64,000 bases of DNA from Pomphorhynchus laevis (GCA_012934845.2 WNNJ02003040.1:62001-126000); one strand, 5' to 3'; counted from the first letter of the stretch, positions 11,055-25,200 are shown. Translations and numbers: made by a program. The notes: generated by a model from the letters alone, not told the origin.

Positions 11055-11764
11055 TTAACTAATTTATAAAAATTTATTTTTATTTTGTTGTACCTCAAAC
11101 AAAGAAAATTAAAGTTGGATGATTTAAAATTTTTATGTAATTGTTAAAGGATATTGCTAAATTGCCTTTAAAATTTTTTAATTTCTGGAAGAAGATACAA
11201 AACACTAGCAGTTGTACCTGAAAACATTTTCTGCATGACAAGTCTAAAAATGTGGTAAAATTCCCAGATAAAGTATAAAATGTAATTTAACTTATTTCCG
11301 GAAAAAATAAAACAACGTTTGGCTTGAAACGTCATAAAATTTTGAATGTCAACAAAAATAGTTAAATTTAATGGAAACATAAATCAACTAAATGAGAGCA
11401 GCCGCAATCATTTGGTTGATAGCCAAAAAACGATTATTTCTAATTACAATAAAATAAAATCAAGGAAACAAATGGCAAATGAAAATAAATTATAACATTG
11501 TACAATATTTGGAAAACGACCATTTGAACTTCTTTTTTCGCACTTGTAACTTTTCTGGTGATAACCTTAATAATAAAGATAATAAAATATATAAAATAAA
11601 ATTATTTTATTCCAATTGATTGTTTAACGAAGTTTACGTATTTTGTACTAAACATAAATTTCAAGAATTAAATTTAAGATTATAATTTCATAATTTAATA
11701 ATCAATTAAGATTAACATAATAGAATAAATCAGTTAACTGAATGAACGTATTTTATACTCTGAC
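11055..11764. other. AT-rich, no gene recognised
   Basis: No supported gene; the open frame on the minus strand (11168-11380) is not protein-like. Near 11725-11758 lies a reverse-oriented copy of the repeat B end motif (TACGT-N-CAGTTA-CTGATTTA), back to back with the repeat B copy that follows. Confidence 0.4.
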
Positions 11765-11975
11765 TCATAACTACTAGATAATTAAATTTTATTAGAGGAA
11801 ATACGTCCTTAGCATGTATTTGGACTCGCTGCTATGCTGGGTCAAGGAATAGAGACCCAAACATGATAACTTAGCAGTTCCTCCTGATGACCTTTAATCC
11901 TTATTCTGATTTATCGTCTGTTATTTATTAGTTAATTCATAAAAATTGACTTTTTTAAATTCAAATTTTTACTTG
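11765..11975 (+). repeat. Repeat B copy (PLE-associated, structured)
   Basis: This copy matches 51018-51190: 'gaggaaatac' near 11797, 'cgctgctatg' near 11827, 'cctcctgatgacct' near 11880 and 'agttaattcataaaaa' near 11930. GGGTC (11840) and GACCC (11855) form a perfect short stem here, flanked by TGCTATG and a degenerate partner. Confidence 0.65.
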
Positions 11976-12299
11976 ATATAAATTATATAAAATCCTATAT
12001 ATGAAATCTTATCGTATGTTATTTATAATTGTTTTTTTTATTTTAAATTTTATAAATTTTATCATTATATAAATATTAATTGTATAAAATCTTATATAAC
12101 AAAATTGTTAGAGTTAAATACATACATATAGATATAAAGAATTAAATATTTATTGTTTGATTAAAATTAATTTATAAATTATACTTAAATATTTATTGTA
12201 ATTTAATATTTATTTATTAGTCAATTTATAAAAATTGATTTTATTTTCAATTTTAAAAATAAATGTAAAGAAATAAATATTTATAAAATAAATATTTTT
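11976..12299. other. AT-rich low-complexity spacer
   Basis: A/T runs with repeated 'tataaaaattgatttt' and 'aaatatttat' words, resembling the 3' part of repeat B. No coding sequence is seen. Confidence 0.4.
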
Positions 12300-13100
12300 A
12301 TTATCAAAAAAGGAGGCTTCATCAGCATTGGTAAATCATTGGCTGAATCATGACCACGAGCCTGATTTTTTCATCTATTAGGTCTTGGAAAATGAAGACA
12401 GTTTATCCAGACATCTGATAAGAGCGAGCATGCATAGTCAGAGTTATCCTAATACGATAGATGGTAATAAAGACAATTGGAAGTTAGTTGTTATCCCTAT
12501 TAGCACTACAAAATCGGTATCCCTATTAGCACTACAAAATCGGCAGTATTTCATCGTTGGCTTCTTGCGTTTTTATTTGATTACATATGCATTATTCTTT
12601 TTCATGTTAAACGATAACCATCATAGTCGAAAATTTGTGAGTAAAAATAATTTATCAATAATTTATTTTCACTCGATGTTTAAACGCTCTGAACTATATA
12701 AGAACACTTTGAACGTATCATCGGACAAATATATAAACATTATGTAGATATGATTTATTGGCCTCTTTGTTTCTCGACATTGGACTAACCTAAATAAAAA
12801 CACCAAATATACATTAAAACAGATTAAATACAAAATGTCTTCGCCATGGCTAACGACTTCGTAGTTTGTCAATTACCGTCAAGCTCATCTATGAAAGATG
12901 AGGGCAGTCAAACACGTGAAGTAATGAATTACATGATTGGAGGCAATACATACAGATGCATTTTGATGTGCGGTTCTGAAGGGGGATACGAATGGAGCAA
13001 AATTTATCATGGTGACATGAAGAGAAACTCTCCAAGAAGAGGGCGTTTTTGCTTTCGTGGATTTCGCCAATTGATTTGAATGAATGCGGGGTCATATATA
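12300..13100 (+). pseudogene. Coding-like, unidentified sequence
   Basis: One plus-strand frame is open from about 12305 to 12747 apart from a single TAG at 12379-12381. It reads KEASSALVNHWLNHDHEPDF, then after the TAG VLENEDSLSRHLIRASMHSQ. The TAG could instead be the end of an intron (ATCTATTAG). A second frame at 12846-13079 reads MANDFVVCQLPSSSS and YRCILMCGSEGGYEWSK. A 25-bp word is tandemly duplicated near 12492-12541. The base composition is less AT-rich than the flanks. I recognise no family; it could be host exons or the remnant of an unknown element. Confidence 0.3.
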
Positions 13101-13209
13101 TGTCTATATATTATATTTAAAATCCACTAGACCTTACAGATCGTGAGTTACAAAGCATAAAGAAAAAGAAAAAGAAGTCAAATCAAAGCAAAGCAGCAAA
13201 ATGCGACCG

Positions 13210-16200
13210 GGACAGTCGATTTTGAGCTAGCATTTCCAGTTCTTGTCTTCATCTTTGTTTAAATCTGCGCTAGCTAATGTTCGAGTAGTTGAAAAGAATT
13301 TTCTTGATATCGTCTTCAATTGTTCTCTTTCAATTCTTACGAACACCGCCCCTAGAATGCCGCCAAGATTCATCCTGATCCAAGTATAACGTAAACTTAG
13401 GTAGTCTATATTTTCCCATCCGCAGTACATGGACAAAATAGAGTAGTTTATTCTTTTGAACCAGGTCAGACACGGTAACGCCAAGTGAACATCGTGAATA
13501 CACTTCTGCGTTTGATATGCGATCGAGCGGATTGACTCTTGCATTTCTGTGTAGACAGCGGCGTTCAAAGACATCAAGCTGCTTACTTGTGGTAAGTTTC
13601 TCAGGCCAGCACTCAGAGCCGTACAGCAGAACTGGGCGGAAACTGACGAATACATTTGGACCTTTGTTTTAATAGATACATTGGTATCAAGCCAGAGAGA
13701 GTATAGACGTGAGAAGGCGAGACCAGCTTTTATTATCCGGCTTCAAATGTTGGCATCACATCGACAGTCATCGGAAAATATTGAACCGAGATAAGTGAAA
13801 GATTGTACCTGTTCATTAGTTATACCACCGATAATAACTGATCATGGTGGGGAGTTTATGACGAGTAGCTTACATTTCGGTATGTTAAGGTACAACCCGT
13901 ATTTTCTTGTTGCTTCGTCTATACGGTTTGCTGTACGTTGCGCATCATCAGATTATTCTGTCAGTACGACCACATCATCCGCATTGGTCAGATCAGAAAG
14001 CAGAACATTACTAGGATGCAAGCGTATACTCTCACTGTGCTGGTCAAGTGTTTCCCAAAGGAGATGGTCAATGACCATGTTGAATAGTTCTGGTGACAGT
14101 ACACCTCCCTGTCGAACACCTAAACTGACAGGAAACGATCTTTCGATACAGCTACCTTATCGCAATACAGACATAGTATTTTCATACATTTCACCGATAG
14201 GTTCACATAGGCGCGTAGGAATACCTAAGTATGGAGGAGTTTCCAGATCGCTAGTCGATTAACTTGGTCAAATGCAGATTTGAAATCTAAGAATAATAAC
14301 ACCAACGGCTGATGATACTCTTAACAGACATCCATCAGAACGGGAAGTGTAAATATATGATATATACATCCTCGGTTCGGTCTAAATCCAGCTTGATTTT
14401 ATCTTGTTTGGATTTGCCGCAACGGCCTGATACTATTCCGAATTACGCTTTCCATGATTTTATATACAACCGGTAAAATTGATATAGGCCGGTAATTCAA
14501 ACATAGTGAAGCGTTCCCCTTTTTAGTATGGGAATGATAACCGAAGTCCGCCAATCCAAGGGAACCCGATTGTGGTTCCATATTCATAGAAACATATCCG
14601 TCAGATATTCAACAACATCATGACCACCATGCTTGATAAATTCAGGGTAAATTTGATCAAGTCCCGCAGATTTTCTGCATTTTAGTGTGCTAATTACTTG
14701 GCTGATCTCACTACTTATTGGGGGATTGCCGTCGATTTCCAATACATCTGTGTGCACAGTGCATACTTGACGTCCTTGAAATATGACATTGTTATATGAG
14801 CATGTTAGGGTGTCTGTCTTTCGGTAGAGATGTGTGAAATGAACTCTCCAGCGTTCTAACCGTGCAGACGTTTCGAACACTATATGACATACCGGTATCC
14901 CACAAGCCTGTAATTTTTCTATGCTGACTAGATATGTAGAATCTTCTTATGAGACTGAAAAACTTACGCGATTACCATTATTAGCTGCCTTTTGGGCTTG
15001 CTTTGCAATTTCTAGCAAATATATCTCTTTATCATGACGGATACTGGCGCGTAATTCGCGAGTAAGAATCGTCATCTCCTTGATATTTCCTGCATCCATG
15101 CTTGACTTTCTCTGTTCAGGGATCATAATACATGCTTCACTTATCCAATCGTTCTTACCCCTTTTGCAATAAGGGATAAGATCATGATCTGAAGAATATA
15201 GCGCATTTTTGTTCACCGATCTGGCGAACATATGCATTTCTATTCGAGAGTGAGATAAATTTAGATTTAAGCTTGAGCGATACTGTCAATGTATTTCCTA
15301 CGGATACAATCGTTTTCTAGTAGTCGCACATTCAGTTGAATAAACTTTGACTTTGGTGACTTGGGTTTGAATGTCGCTTTAATATCCAGTATTACCAGTG
15401 AGTGGTCGGTCAGCACATCAATTCTCCAAGACGAGCGGAGTTTGTGATGGCTTTTCTACGCCTTATGAGAACCAGAATGAAGTCGATTTGGTTGCAACCC
15501 CTGCCGTTAGGATATATCTACGTTACAAGGTGCCGTTTCCGGTGCTGAAAGCAAGTGTTCATAGCTATCAAACAGTGTGTGCTCATCAAATCAAAAAGTT
15601 TGTTACCGTTCGCACACATTTTGCCAGTACTGTATCTCCCAACAAAGGGCGCGGTCAATTCACTAGACTTAAGTTGAGCATTGAAGTCGCCGCCGACTAC
15701 GAGAAAATCACGTGAGGGAATCGCCAGCAAAATCTCATCAAGTTTTTGATAGAATTCTTCAATGTTTGCAGGAGCCGTAACATTTGTTGGGCCATATGCA
15801 CAGATGACAGTCCAGTTTGAATTTTGCCTCTCAGTTATACATAAGCCATCCTATAGTTAATTGGACTCTAATCAATGAGGGAGGGCATAATAGATGACCG
15901 TATTAATATGGCTACACCTCGTTGGCCGGAACCATCCGTCGGTCCAGAGAAGAGCATCGTATAGTATCGACTACTGCCGGGGACACTAACGTTGACCGAC
16001 CCAACATCTGTAATCCGACATTCAGTTGCACAGCATATGTCGATGTCATGAATATCGATGTCATGAATATTGTCAGAGTTCTGGCCAATAGGATTGCTTG
16101 AGCGGTTTGCAAAAGTGTTCGCACATTTATAGTCGCAATTCTTAACTTTTGTGAGTTTCGGGAGGGTGATTTTGGAAGATGGTATGACCTCCCGTTTGGG

Positions 16201-16500
16201 AACTCATAAATAACTTTCATTATCATTGATGTTTTTGTAGGATGGAATACCACCGAGTTCGCCACACTCGCGGGGGCAAGTCCATATTAAATGGTGGGAC
16301 TATCTCGCCATGTTAATGTGCTAGCCCGTATTTGGTTGATGGCATTTTTTAGGAATCAAGAGTGCCAACTTCGAATCTACCACCGTCATAGCACGTACAC
16401 TGCTTGTCTGCCACTACTTATTCGTCAAACGGTTATTTGCTTATATCGTAGCTAACCTTCATATCTGAAGGCTACTCCCCCATCCGCAACCCGGGGACGA
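13210..16500 (-). mobile_element. RTE-like LINE, decayed
   Basis: Read on the minus strand: endonuclease LRIATINVRTL near 16150 and VVGGDFNAQL near 15690; linker MHMFARSVNKNALYSS at 15237. Reverse transcriptase: CRKSAGLDQIYPEFIKHGG near 14680-14630, LNYRPISILPVVYKIME near 14500-14440, NADDVVVLTE near 13975. C-terminal YLGSIFSDDCRCDANI near 13790 and RIIKAGLAFSRLYSLW near 13735. The order endonuclease, RT, then the YLGS-D-CD-RI-KA-AF block is typical of RTE-like LINEs. The frame is interrupted repeatedly. The 5' part near 16300-16500 shows GCGWGSSLQI but no clear ORF; 3' boundary approximate. Confidence 0.8.
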
Positions 16501-16740
16501 GCTCGATAGCCCCAGATAGGCTCCAAATATGTCTAGGTCATACTTGGGCCTATACTTGTCTAGGTCATATATGTCTAGGTCAAGTAAAGATAATTTTACT
16601 TCAAGGTTTTCGAGATGATGGAAAAATTCGGGTATTCGAGGAAGATGGAGGAGATTACAAAGAAATACATAACAAAGTTGGAATTTATAAATCGCGGTCG
16701 CAGAAGTAGAAGAAGATTTAAGGGACACCTCTAACGCCCT

Positions 16741-16952
16741 TTACAAATCTCTATTGGCACTGTAGATTTGGGCGAAGTTAGACGGAAATAGATCTTCCCA
16801 GAATGCAGATAATCCATGTTGAATTATAGGAAGAAGCATTGTACGGAAATAGCGAATAGCACCTTCGACTGATTCTGAACCAATGATAGAAGCATGATAG
16901 GTTGCAATTGTAACTTTAGATGCTTTGCAATCAAAGCATCTAAAGTCTTCCT
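16741..16952 (-). CDS. Possible orphan exon, unidentified
   Basis: A minus-strand frame of about 68 codons runs from near 16952 to a TAA at about 16741. It includes DFRCFDCKASKVTIATYH, ESVEGAIRYFRTMLLP, IIQHGLSAFWEDLFPS and NFAQIYSANRDL. The amino-acid mix looks like real protein rather than translated AT-rich noise. It starts after TATAAAAG, a weak acceptor. It lies between the RTE-like LINE and the 3' end of an RLE LINE. No family is recognised, and it may instead belong to an unknown element. Confidence 0.3.
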
Positions 16953-17029
16953 TTTATAATATAACAATTATATATATTTCTTAAATAATCTTTTAACATT
17001 AAAAACTAACATAAAGACAAGAACATATA

Positions 17030-18790
17030 CTGAAATTGTTCAATTTGTTGCTCGCCGAAAAGTCCTTATGCACAACGCAGCAACTTTCGCCAATTTGAGA
17101 ATCAAGGTGATGCGCAAATCTTTTGTCGTTTGTTCATAATCCTTCCCATTCTTGTTTGCTTTCTTGGTTGCTATTCGCTTTAGAATGAAATTCGCATTTT
17201 GACAAACCACCAGTAGTGGATACAATAAATGGATAAAATTCGAAGTGCTCAATCGATGTGATCCGTTATCCTTATTTGGAATATTTTCTCTTTAGTGGTA
17301 AGTGTATGGGTTCGTAGATTCGTTGAAATAAGACGGTGCCAAATTACTATAAGCACATATGTCTAACATGGATCGGCATGTCTTATCCTCAAAGAGATTA
17401 TTGCAACCTATATCTAAGCGAGCGTCCCTTTCATTGGTGGGGCTTGACTTTTCGAACACGAGATTTTCCGGTACAACTTGTAATCCAGGCTTAACTACTA
17501 CATTCGAGCATACGTTTTCATGCCCATACACAATGAAATATCTTACTACATTGTGGCGTATTATTGTCATACCTCCTACTCTACATGAGAGAGCATATCT
17601 TACCGAATATACTTCTCCACATGAACAGAACTTAGGCGCATCTCTTTACCACAGATTGTGTCATAAGACAAAGCGTCATTAAATTCCTGCTTTGATAAGA
17701 AATCGGTTCTTTGTTTGAACGATCTCGCAGGTAGCGAATAAAATGAAACCATACGTGACGCACACCCCAGAAGAAGATTTGATTATGAATCAAATTCAGA
17801 TATTTGCATGATTCTATCTTTTAGTTTTTCCTTTTTCGTTGAGTACAAATCGTGCAATAAACTCATGTGACTTTGTGAGTCTTTCATTGTATAGACGTTA
17901 AATAAAGGCTGGCACATTTCTCGCGATCTAGCATATTCGAGTTTGGATGAACAGAAGGATCATTGATTTCAAGACTCCATACTTACGGGGAAGTGTTAAT
18001 ACATAACACTTCCCCGTAAGTGAATTACGGTTAGAATTCACATGTTCGACACAAATCACAGATGGTACAAGAGAATTAATCAGTATTGAATAAACATCAC
18101 GAAGAACGACTGATGATAGAAGGCACTTGCAAATAATTCCATGTGAATTGAATCGATTGCGTCAATGCCATTTATGCAACATGAGGATGAATGCTCGAAA
18201 GATCACTTAATCTATTAAAGATCGAGCACCACTTTGTGACTCTTTCTGACACATGCTTATTGATAAACTCTTTTGTTCCGACAGGAGAACCAAGAATCAC
18301 AACTGCCATAAAGATTATTCAAAACATAAAGTGCAGGGCATACATTCTCTACGTTTCGTAGTGTAAGCGCCCTTTTAATTGTATTAAAGGCATATTTTGC
18401 ATCTAACTGAATAACACAAAATGTATCGTTTGAAACAAAAATTTCACGGAATAAATAAATTGCTGCTTCGACCCGCATCGTTGACCAGCGCATAGTTAAA
18501 TGTATGTGCTAACAGGTTGTAGGTATTTCTCTATTATCTTAGCCAGTACCTTTCATATGACTCGACGACTTACCTCCCCAATGCCTGTAGTTATCACGCC
18601 TATTTGTTTATCTAGAGGGATCAGCCTTCTAACAGTAAAAGCCTCAAAATCATTTGAACCAATATGTTCCTTAGCCATTATAATTGTGAATTCCGCCAAG
18701 CGTGAAGCTAGGTTCGATGAAGCAGTACCAAAGGACACACAGTATACTACGCCAAAAGTTTGCATATGTGCATGAAATGTAATTAATATT
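17030..18790 (-). mobile_element. RLE-type LINE (family 2), decayed fragment
   Basis: Minus-strand pieces in order: RRLIPLDKQIGVITTGIGEV (18625-18565), the 'PLDKNPGVRPIGIGEV' box of this family; VIQLDAKYAFNTIKR near 18400, the RT A box; DARLDIGCNNLF near 17400 and SMLDICAYSNLAPSY near 17350, the nuclease-like D..D region; then NANFILKRIATKKA near 17190 and ALCIRTFRRA near 17050. The same blocks occur in order at 26180-28600 and 45563-46849. The YADD region and much of the RT are lost or scrambled. A perfect hairpin at 17981-18021 interrupts it. Confidence 0.75.
17981..18021. repeat. Perfect 18-bp inverted repeat (hairpin)
   Basis: ACTTACGGGGAAGTGTTA is followed by the 5-nt spacer ATACA and then its exact reverse complement. 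It is GC-richer than its surroundings and lies inside a decayed LINE. Confidence 0.95.
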
Positions 18791-18959
18791 TTTGAATTAA
18801 ATTTTTATATCATATATTACAGTGACATCAATGTACATTGCTTCGATAAATTTTATATATATCATAATCAATATCATTATTAGCAGTTAGAATTCTTACT
18901 GTAGCCAAAACAATATTTATTGTCCCTGAAATTTGAGGATCATCAATCCTCAAATCGTT
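18791..18959. other. AT-rich spacer before the satellite
   Basis: Low-complexity AT-rich DNA between the LINE fragment and the first satellite sequence. No gene is seen. Confidence 0.4.
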
Positions 18960-19230
18960 ACATCAACACAATGTAACCACCGCTGGCTTCCCACGCATTG
19001 TCGTAAAACTCAATTCTGTGATCAAATAAGTGATTGTGTATATAATTGTATGTGAGTGCAACGAGCGTGGATGGAGTGCAACCAGCGCGATAAGTCGTAT
19101 GCAATGTGACTCGATTTTTTTTATAACAACATAACTTGAGCTACATTTCGTAAGATCCCAAAGATTCGGAGCACAATGAATCATTACATTAAATATGCTT
19201 TCGATCTGCATTTGCCATAAACCATACAAG
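18960..19230. repeat. Edge of the satellite array: partial monomer plus unique insert
   Basis: Positions 18964-19006 match one end of the 167-bp monomer (accaccg-tggcttcccacgcattg). About 220 bp of other sequence follows before regular monomers begin, so the array edge is interrupted. Confidence 0.6.
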
Positions 19231-22200
19231 CTTGAATAGCATTATGGTAATTCATGTCAAGATCCACAGGTTTCTTTGCGTTAGTTGATTCTGAACACAT
19301 TTTTTGTTTATTTGAGCATTCAAATGTATAACAATTTGAAGTAAATACATTTTGCTCGTTGACCGTTGCAACAACAACACAATGCAACTACCAAAGGCTT
19401 CCCACGCTTTGTTGTAATGCATGTAAAGATCCACAGGTTTCTTTGCGTTACTTGATTCTGAACACATTTTTTGTTTATTTGAGCATTCAAATGTATGACA
19501 ATTTGAAGTAAATACATTTTGCTCGTTGACCGTTGCAACTACAACACAATGCAACTACCAAAGGCTTCCCACGTATTGTTGTAATGCATGTCAAGATCCA
19601 CAGGTTTCTTTGCGTTAGTTGATTCTGAACACATTTTTTGTATATTTGAGCATTCAAATGTATGACAATTTAAGGTACATACATTTTGCTCGTTGATTGT
19701 TGCAACCACAACACAGGCGACCACCGAAAGCTTCCCACGCATAGTTAAAATGCATGTCAATATCCACAGGTTCCTTTGAGTTAGTTGATTCTGAACAAAT
19801 TTTTTGTTTATTTGAGCGTTCAAATGTATGGCAATTTGAAGTAAATACATTTTGCTCGTTGACCGTTGCAACTACAACACAATGCAACCACCGAATACTT
19901 CCCACGCATTGTTGTAATACATGTCGATATCCACAGGTTCCTTTGCGTTAGTTTATTCTGAACCCATTTTTTGTTTATTTGAGCATTCAAATGTATGGCA
20001 ATTTAAAGTAAATACATTTTGCTCGTTAACCGTTGCAACAACACAGTGCGACCACCGAAGGCTTCCCACGCATTGTTGTAATGCATGTCAATATCCACAG
20101 GTTCCTTTGCGTTAGTTGATTCTGAACACATTTTTTGTTTATTTGAGCATTCAAATGTATGACAATTTGAAATACATTTTGCTCGTTGACCGTTGCAACT
20201 ACAACACAATGCAACCACCGATAGCTTCCCACGCATTGTTGTAATGTATGTCAATATCCACAGGTTCCTTTGAGTTAGTTGATTCGGAACACATTTTTTG
20301 TTTATTTGAGCATTCAAATGTATGACAATTTGAAGTAAATACATTTTGCTCGTTGACCGTTGCAACTACAACCCAATGCAACTAACGAAGCGTTCCCACG
20401 TATTGTTGTAATACATGTCAAGATCCACAGGTTCCTTTGCGTTAGTTGATTCTGAACACATTTTTTGTTTATTTGAGCGTTCAAATGTATGGCAATTTGA
20501 TGTAAATACATTTTGCTCGTTGACCGTTGCAACTACAACACAGTGCGACCACCGAAGGCTTCCCACGCATTGTTGTAATGCATATCGATATCCACAGGTT
20601 CCTTTGCGTTAGTTGATTCTGAACACATTTTTTGTTTATTTGAGTATTCAAATGTATGACAATTTGAAGTAAATACATTTTGCTCGTTGACCGTTGCAAC
20701 TACAACACAATGCAACCACCGATAGCTTCCCACGCATTGTTGTAATGTATGTCAATATCCACAGGTTCCTTTGAGTTAGTTGATTCTGAACACATTTTTT
20801 GTTTATTTGAGCATTCAAATGTATGGCAATTTGATGTAAATACATTTTGCTCGTTGACCGTTGCAACTACAACACAATGCAACCACCGAAGGCTTCCCAC
20901 GCATTGTTGTAATACATGTCGATATCCACAGGTTCCTTCGCATTAGTTGATTCTAAACACATTTTTGGTTTATTTGAGCATTCAAATGTATGACAATTTA
21001 AGGTAAATATATTTTGCTCGTTGACCGTTGCAAATACAACACAGTGCAACCACCGAAGACTTCCCACGCATAGTTCTAATGCATGTCGATATCCACAGGT
21101 TCCTTTGCGTTAGTTAATTATGAACACATTTTTTGTTTATTTGAGCATTCAAATGTATGACAATTTGAAGTAAATACATTTTGCTCGTTGACCAATGCAA
21201 CTACAACACAATGCAACAACCGAAGGCTTCCCACGCATAGTTCTAATGCATGTCAATATCAACGGGTTCCTTTGCGTTAGTTGATTCTGAACACATTTTT
21301 TGTTTATTTGAGCATTCTAATGTATGGCCATTTGAAGTAAATACATTTTGCTCGTTGACCATTGCAACTACAACACAATGCAACCACGGAAGGCTTCACA
21401 CTCATAGTTGTAATGCATGTCAATATCAACAGGTTCCTTTCCGTTAGTTGATTCTGAACACATTCTTTGTTTATTTAAGCATTCAAATGTATGGTAATTT
21501 GAAGTAAATACATCTTGATCGTTGACCATTGCAACTTCAACACAATGCAACCACCGAAGGCTTCCAACGCATAGTTGTAATGCATACCAATATCAACAGG
21601 TTCCTTTGCGTTAGTTGATTCTGAACACATTTTTTGTTTATTTGAGCATTCAAATGTATGGCAATTTGAAGTAAATACATTTTGCTCGTTGACTGTTGCA
21701 ACTACAACACAATGCAACCACTAAAGGCTTCCCACGCATTGTTGTAATGCATGTCGATATCCACAGGTTCCTTTGCGTTAGTTGATTCTGAACACATTTT
21801 TGTTTTATTTGAGCATTCAAATGTATGGCAATTTAAGGTAAATACATTTTGCTCGTTGACCGTTGCAACTACAACACAATGCAACCACTGAAGGCTTCCC
21901 ACGCATTGTTGTAATACATGTCGATATCAACAGGTTCCTTCGCATTAGTTGATTCTGAACACATTTTTTGTTTATTTGAGCATTTAAATGTATGGCAATT
22001 TAAGGTAAATACATTTTTCTCGTTGACTGTTGCAAATACAACACAGTGCAACCACCAAAGACTTCTCACGCATAGTTCTAATGCATGTCGATATCCACAG
22101 GTTCCTTTGCGCTGGTTGATTCTGAACACATTTTTTGTTTATTTGAGCATTCAGATGTATGACAATTTGAAGTAAATACATTTTGCTCGTTGACCATTGC

Positions 22201-25200
22201 AACTACAACACAATGCAACCACCGAAGGCTTCCCACGCATAGTTCTAATGCATGTCAATATCAACAGGTTCCTTTGCGTTAGTTGATTCTGAACACATTT
22301 TTTGTTTATTTGAGCATTCTAATGTATAGCAATTTGAAGTAAATACATTTTGCTCATTGACCGTTGCAAATACAACACAGTGCAACCACCAAAGACTTCT
22401 CGCGCATAGTTCTAATGCATGTCGATATCCACAGGTTCCTTTGCGTTAGTTGATTCTGAACACATTTTTTTTATTTGAGCATTCAAATGTATGACAATTT
22501 GAAGTAAATACATTTTGCTCGTTGACCATTGCAACTACAACACAATGCAACCACCGAAGGCTTCCCACGCATAGTTCTAATGCATGTCAATATCAACAGG
22601 TTCCTTTGCGTTAGTTGATTCTGAACACATTTTTTGTTTATTTGAGCATTCTAATGTATGGCAATTTGAAGTAAATACATTTTGCTCATTTACCATTGCA
22701 ACTACCGAAGGCTTCACACTCATAGTTGTAATGCATGTCAATATCAACAGGTTCCTTTGCGTTAGTTGATTCTGAACATTTTTTGTTTATTTGAGCATTC
22801 AAATGTATGGTAATTTGAAGTAAATACATCTTGCTCGTTGACCATTGCAACTTCAACGCAATGCAACCACCGAAGGCTTCCCACGCATAGTTGTAATGGA
22901 TGCCAATATCAACAGGTTCCTCTGCGTTAGTTGATTCTGAACACATTTTTTGTTTATTTGAGCATTCAAATGTATGGCAATTTGAAGTAAATACATTTGC
23001 GTTAGTTGATTCTGAACACATTTTTTGTTTATTTGAGCATTCAAATGTATGACAATTTGAAGTAAATACATTTTGCTCGTTGACCATTGCAACTACAACA
23101 CAATGCAACCACCGAAGGCTTCCCACGCATAGTTCTAATGCATGTCAATATCAACAGGTTCCTTTGCGTTAGTTGATTCTGAACACATTTTTTGTTTATT
23201 TGAGCATTCTAATGTATGGCAATTTGAAGTAAATACATTTTGCTCATTTACCATTGCAACTACAACACAGTGCAACCACCGAAGGCTTCACACTCATAGT
23301 TGTAATGCATGTCAATATCAACAGGTTCCTTTGCGTTAGTTGATTCTGAACATTTTTTGTTTATTTGAGCATTCAAATGTATGGTAATTTGAAGTAAATA
23401 CATCTTGCTCGTTGACCATTGCAACTTCAACGCAATGCAACCACCGAAGGCTTCCCACGCATAGTTGTAATGCATACCAATATCAACAGGTTCCTTTGCG
23501 TTAGTTGATTCTGAACACATTTTTTGTTTATTTGAGCATTCAAATGTATGGCAATTTAAGGTAAATACATTTTGCTCGTTGACAGTTGCAACTACAACAC
23601 AATGCAACCACAGAAGGCTTCCCACGCATTGTTGTAATACTTGTCGATATCAACAGGTTCCTTCGCATTAGTTGATTCTGAACACATTTTTTGTTTATTT
23701 GAGCATTCAAATGTATGGCAATTTAAGGTAAATACATTTTGCTCGTTGACCGTTGCAAATACAACACAGTGCAACCACCAAAGACTTCTCGCGCATAGTT
23801 CTAATGCATGTCGATATCCACAGGTTCCTTTGCGTTAGTTGATTCTGAACACATTTTTTTATTTGAGCATTCAAATGTATGACAATTTGAAGTAAATACA
23901 TTTTGCTCGTTGACCATTGCAACTACAACACAATGCAACCACCGAAGGCTTCCCACGCATAGTTCTAATGCATGTCAATATCAACAGGTTCCTTTGCGTT
24001 AGTTGATTCTGAACACATTTTTTGTTTATTTGAGCATTCTAATGTATGGCAATTTGAAGTAAATACATTTTGCTCATTTACCATTGCAACTACAACACAG
24101 TGCAACCACCGAAGGCTTCACACTCATAGTTGTAATGCATGTCAATATCAACAGGTTCCTTTGCGTTAGTTGATTCTGAACATTTTTTGTTTATTTGAGC
24201 ATTCAAATGTATGGTAATTTGAAGTAAATACATCTTGCTCGTTGACCATTGCAACTTCAACGCAATGCAACCACCGAAGGCTTCCCACGCATAGTTGTAA
24301 TGGATGCCAATATCAACAGGTTCCTCTGCGTTAGTTGATTCTGAACACATTTTTTGTTTATTTGAGCATTCAAATGTATGGCAATTTAAGGTAAATACAT
24401 TTTGCTCGTTGACAGTTGCAACTACAACACAATGCAACCACAGAAGGCTTCCCACGCATTGTTGTAATACTTGTCGATATCAACAGGTTCCTTCGCATTA
24501 GTTGATTCTGAACACATTTTTTGTTTATTTGAGCATTCAAATGTATGGCAATTTAAGGTAAATATATTTTGCTCGTTGACCGTTGCAAATACAACACAGT
24601 GCAACGACCGAAGACTTCCCACGCATAGTTCTAATGCATGTCGATATCCACAGGTTCATTTGCGTTAGTTGATTATGAACACATTTTTTGTTTATTTGAG
24701 CATTCAAATGTATGACAATTTGAAGTAAATACATTTTGCTCGTTGACCATTGCAACTACAACACAATGCAACAACCGAAGGCTTCCCACGCATAGTTCTA
24801 ATGCATGCCAATATCAACAGGTTCCTTTGCGTTAGTTGATTCTGAACACATTTTTTTTATTTGAGCATTCTAATGTATGGCAATTTGAAGTAAATACATT
24901 TTGCTCGTTGACCATTGCAACTACAACACAATGCAACCACCGAATGCTTCACACTCATAGTTTTAATGCATGTCAATATCCACAGGTTCCTTTGCGTTAG
25001 TTGATTCTGAACACATTTTTTGTTTATTTGAGTATTCAAATGTATGACAATTTGAAGTAAATACATTTTGCTCGTTGACCGTTGCAACTACAACACAATG
25101 CAACCACCGATAGCTTCCCACGCATTGTTGTAATGTATGTCAATATCCATAGGTTCCTTTGAGTTAGTTGATTCTGAACACATTTTTTGTTTATTTGAGC

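Noticed and set aside
11168-11380. 70-codon minus-strand frame
   Set aside because: AT-driven composition and no motif.
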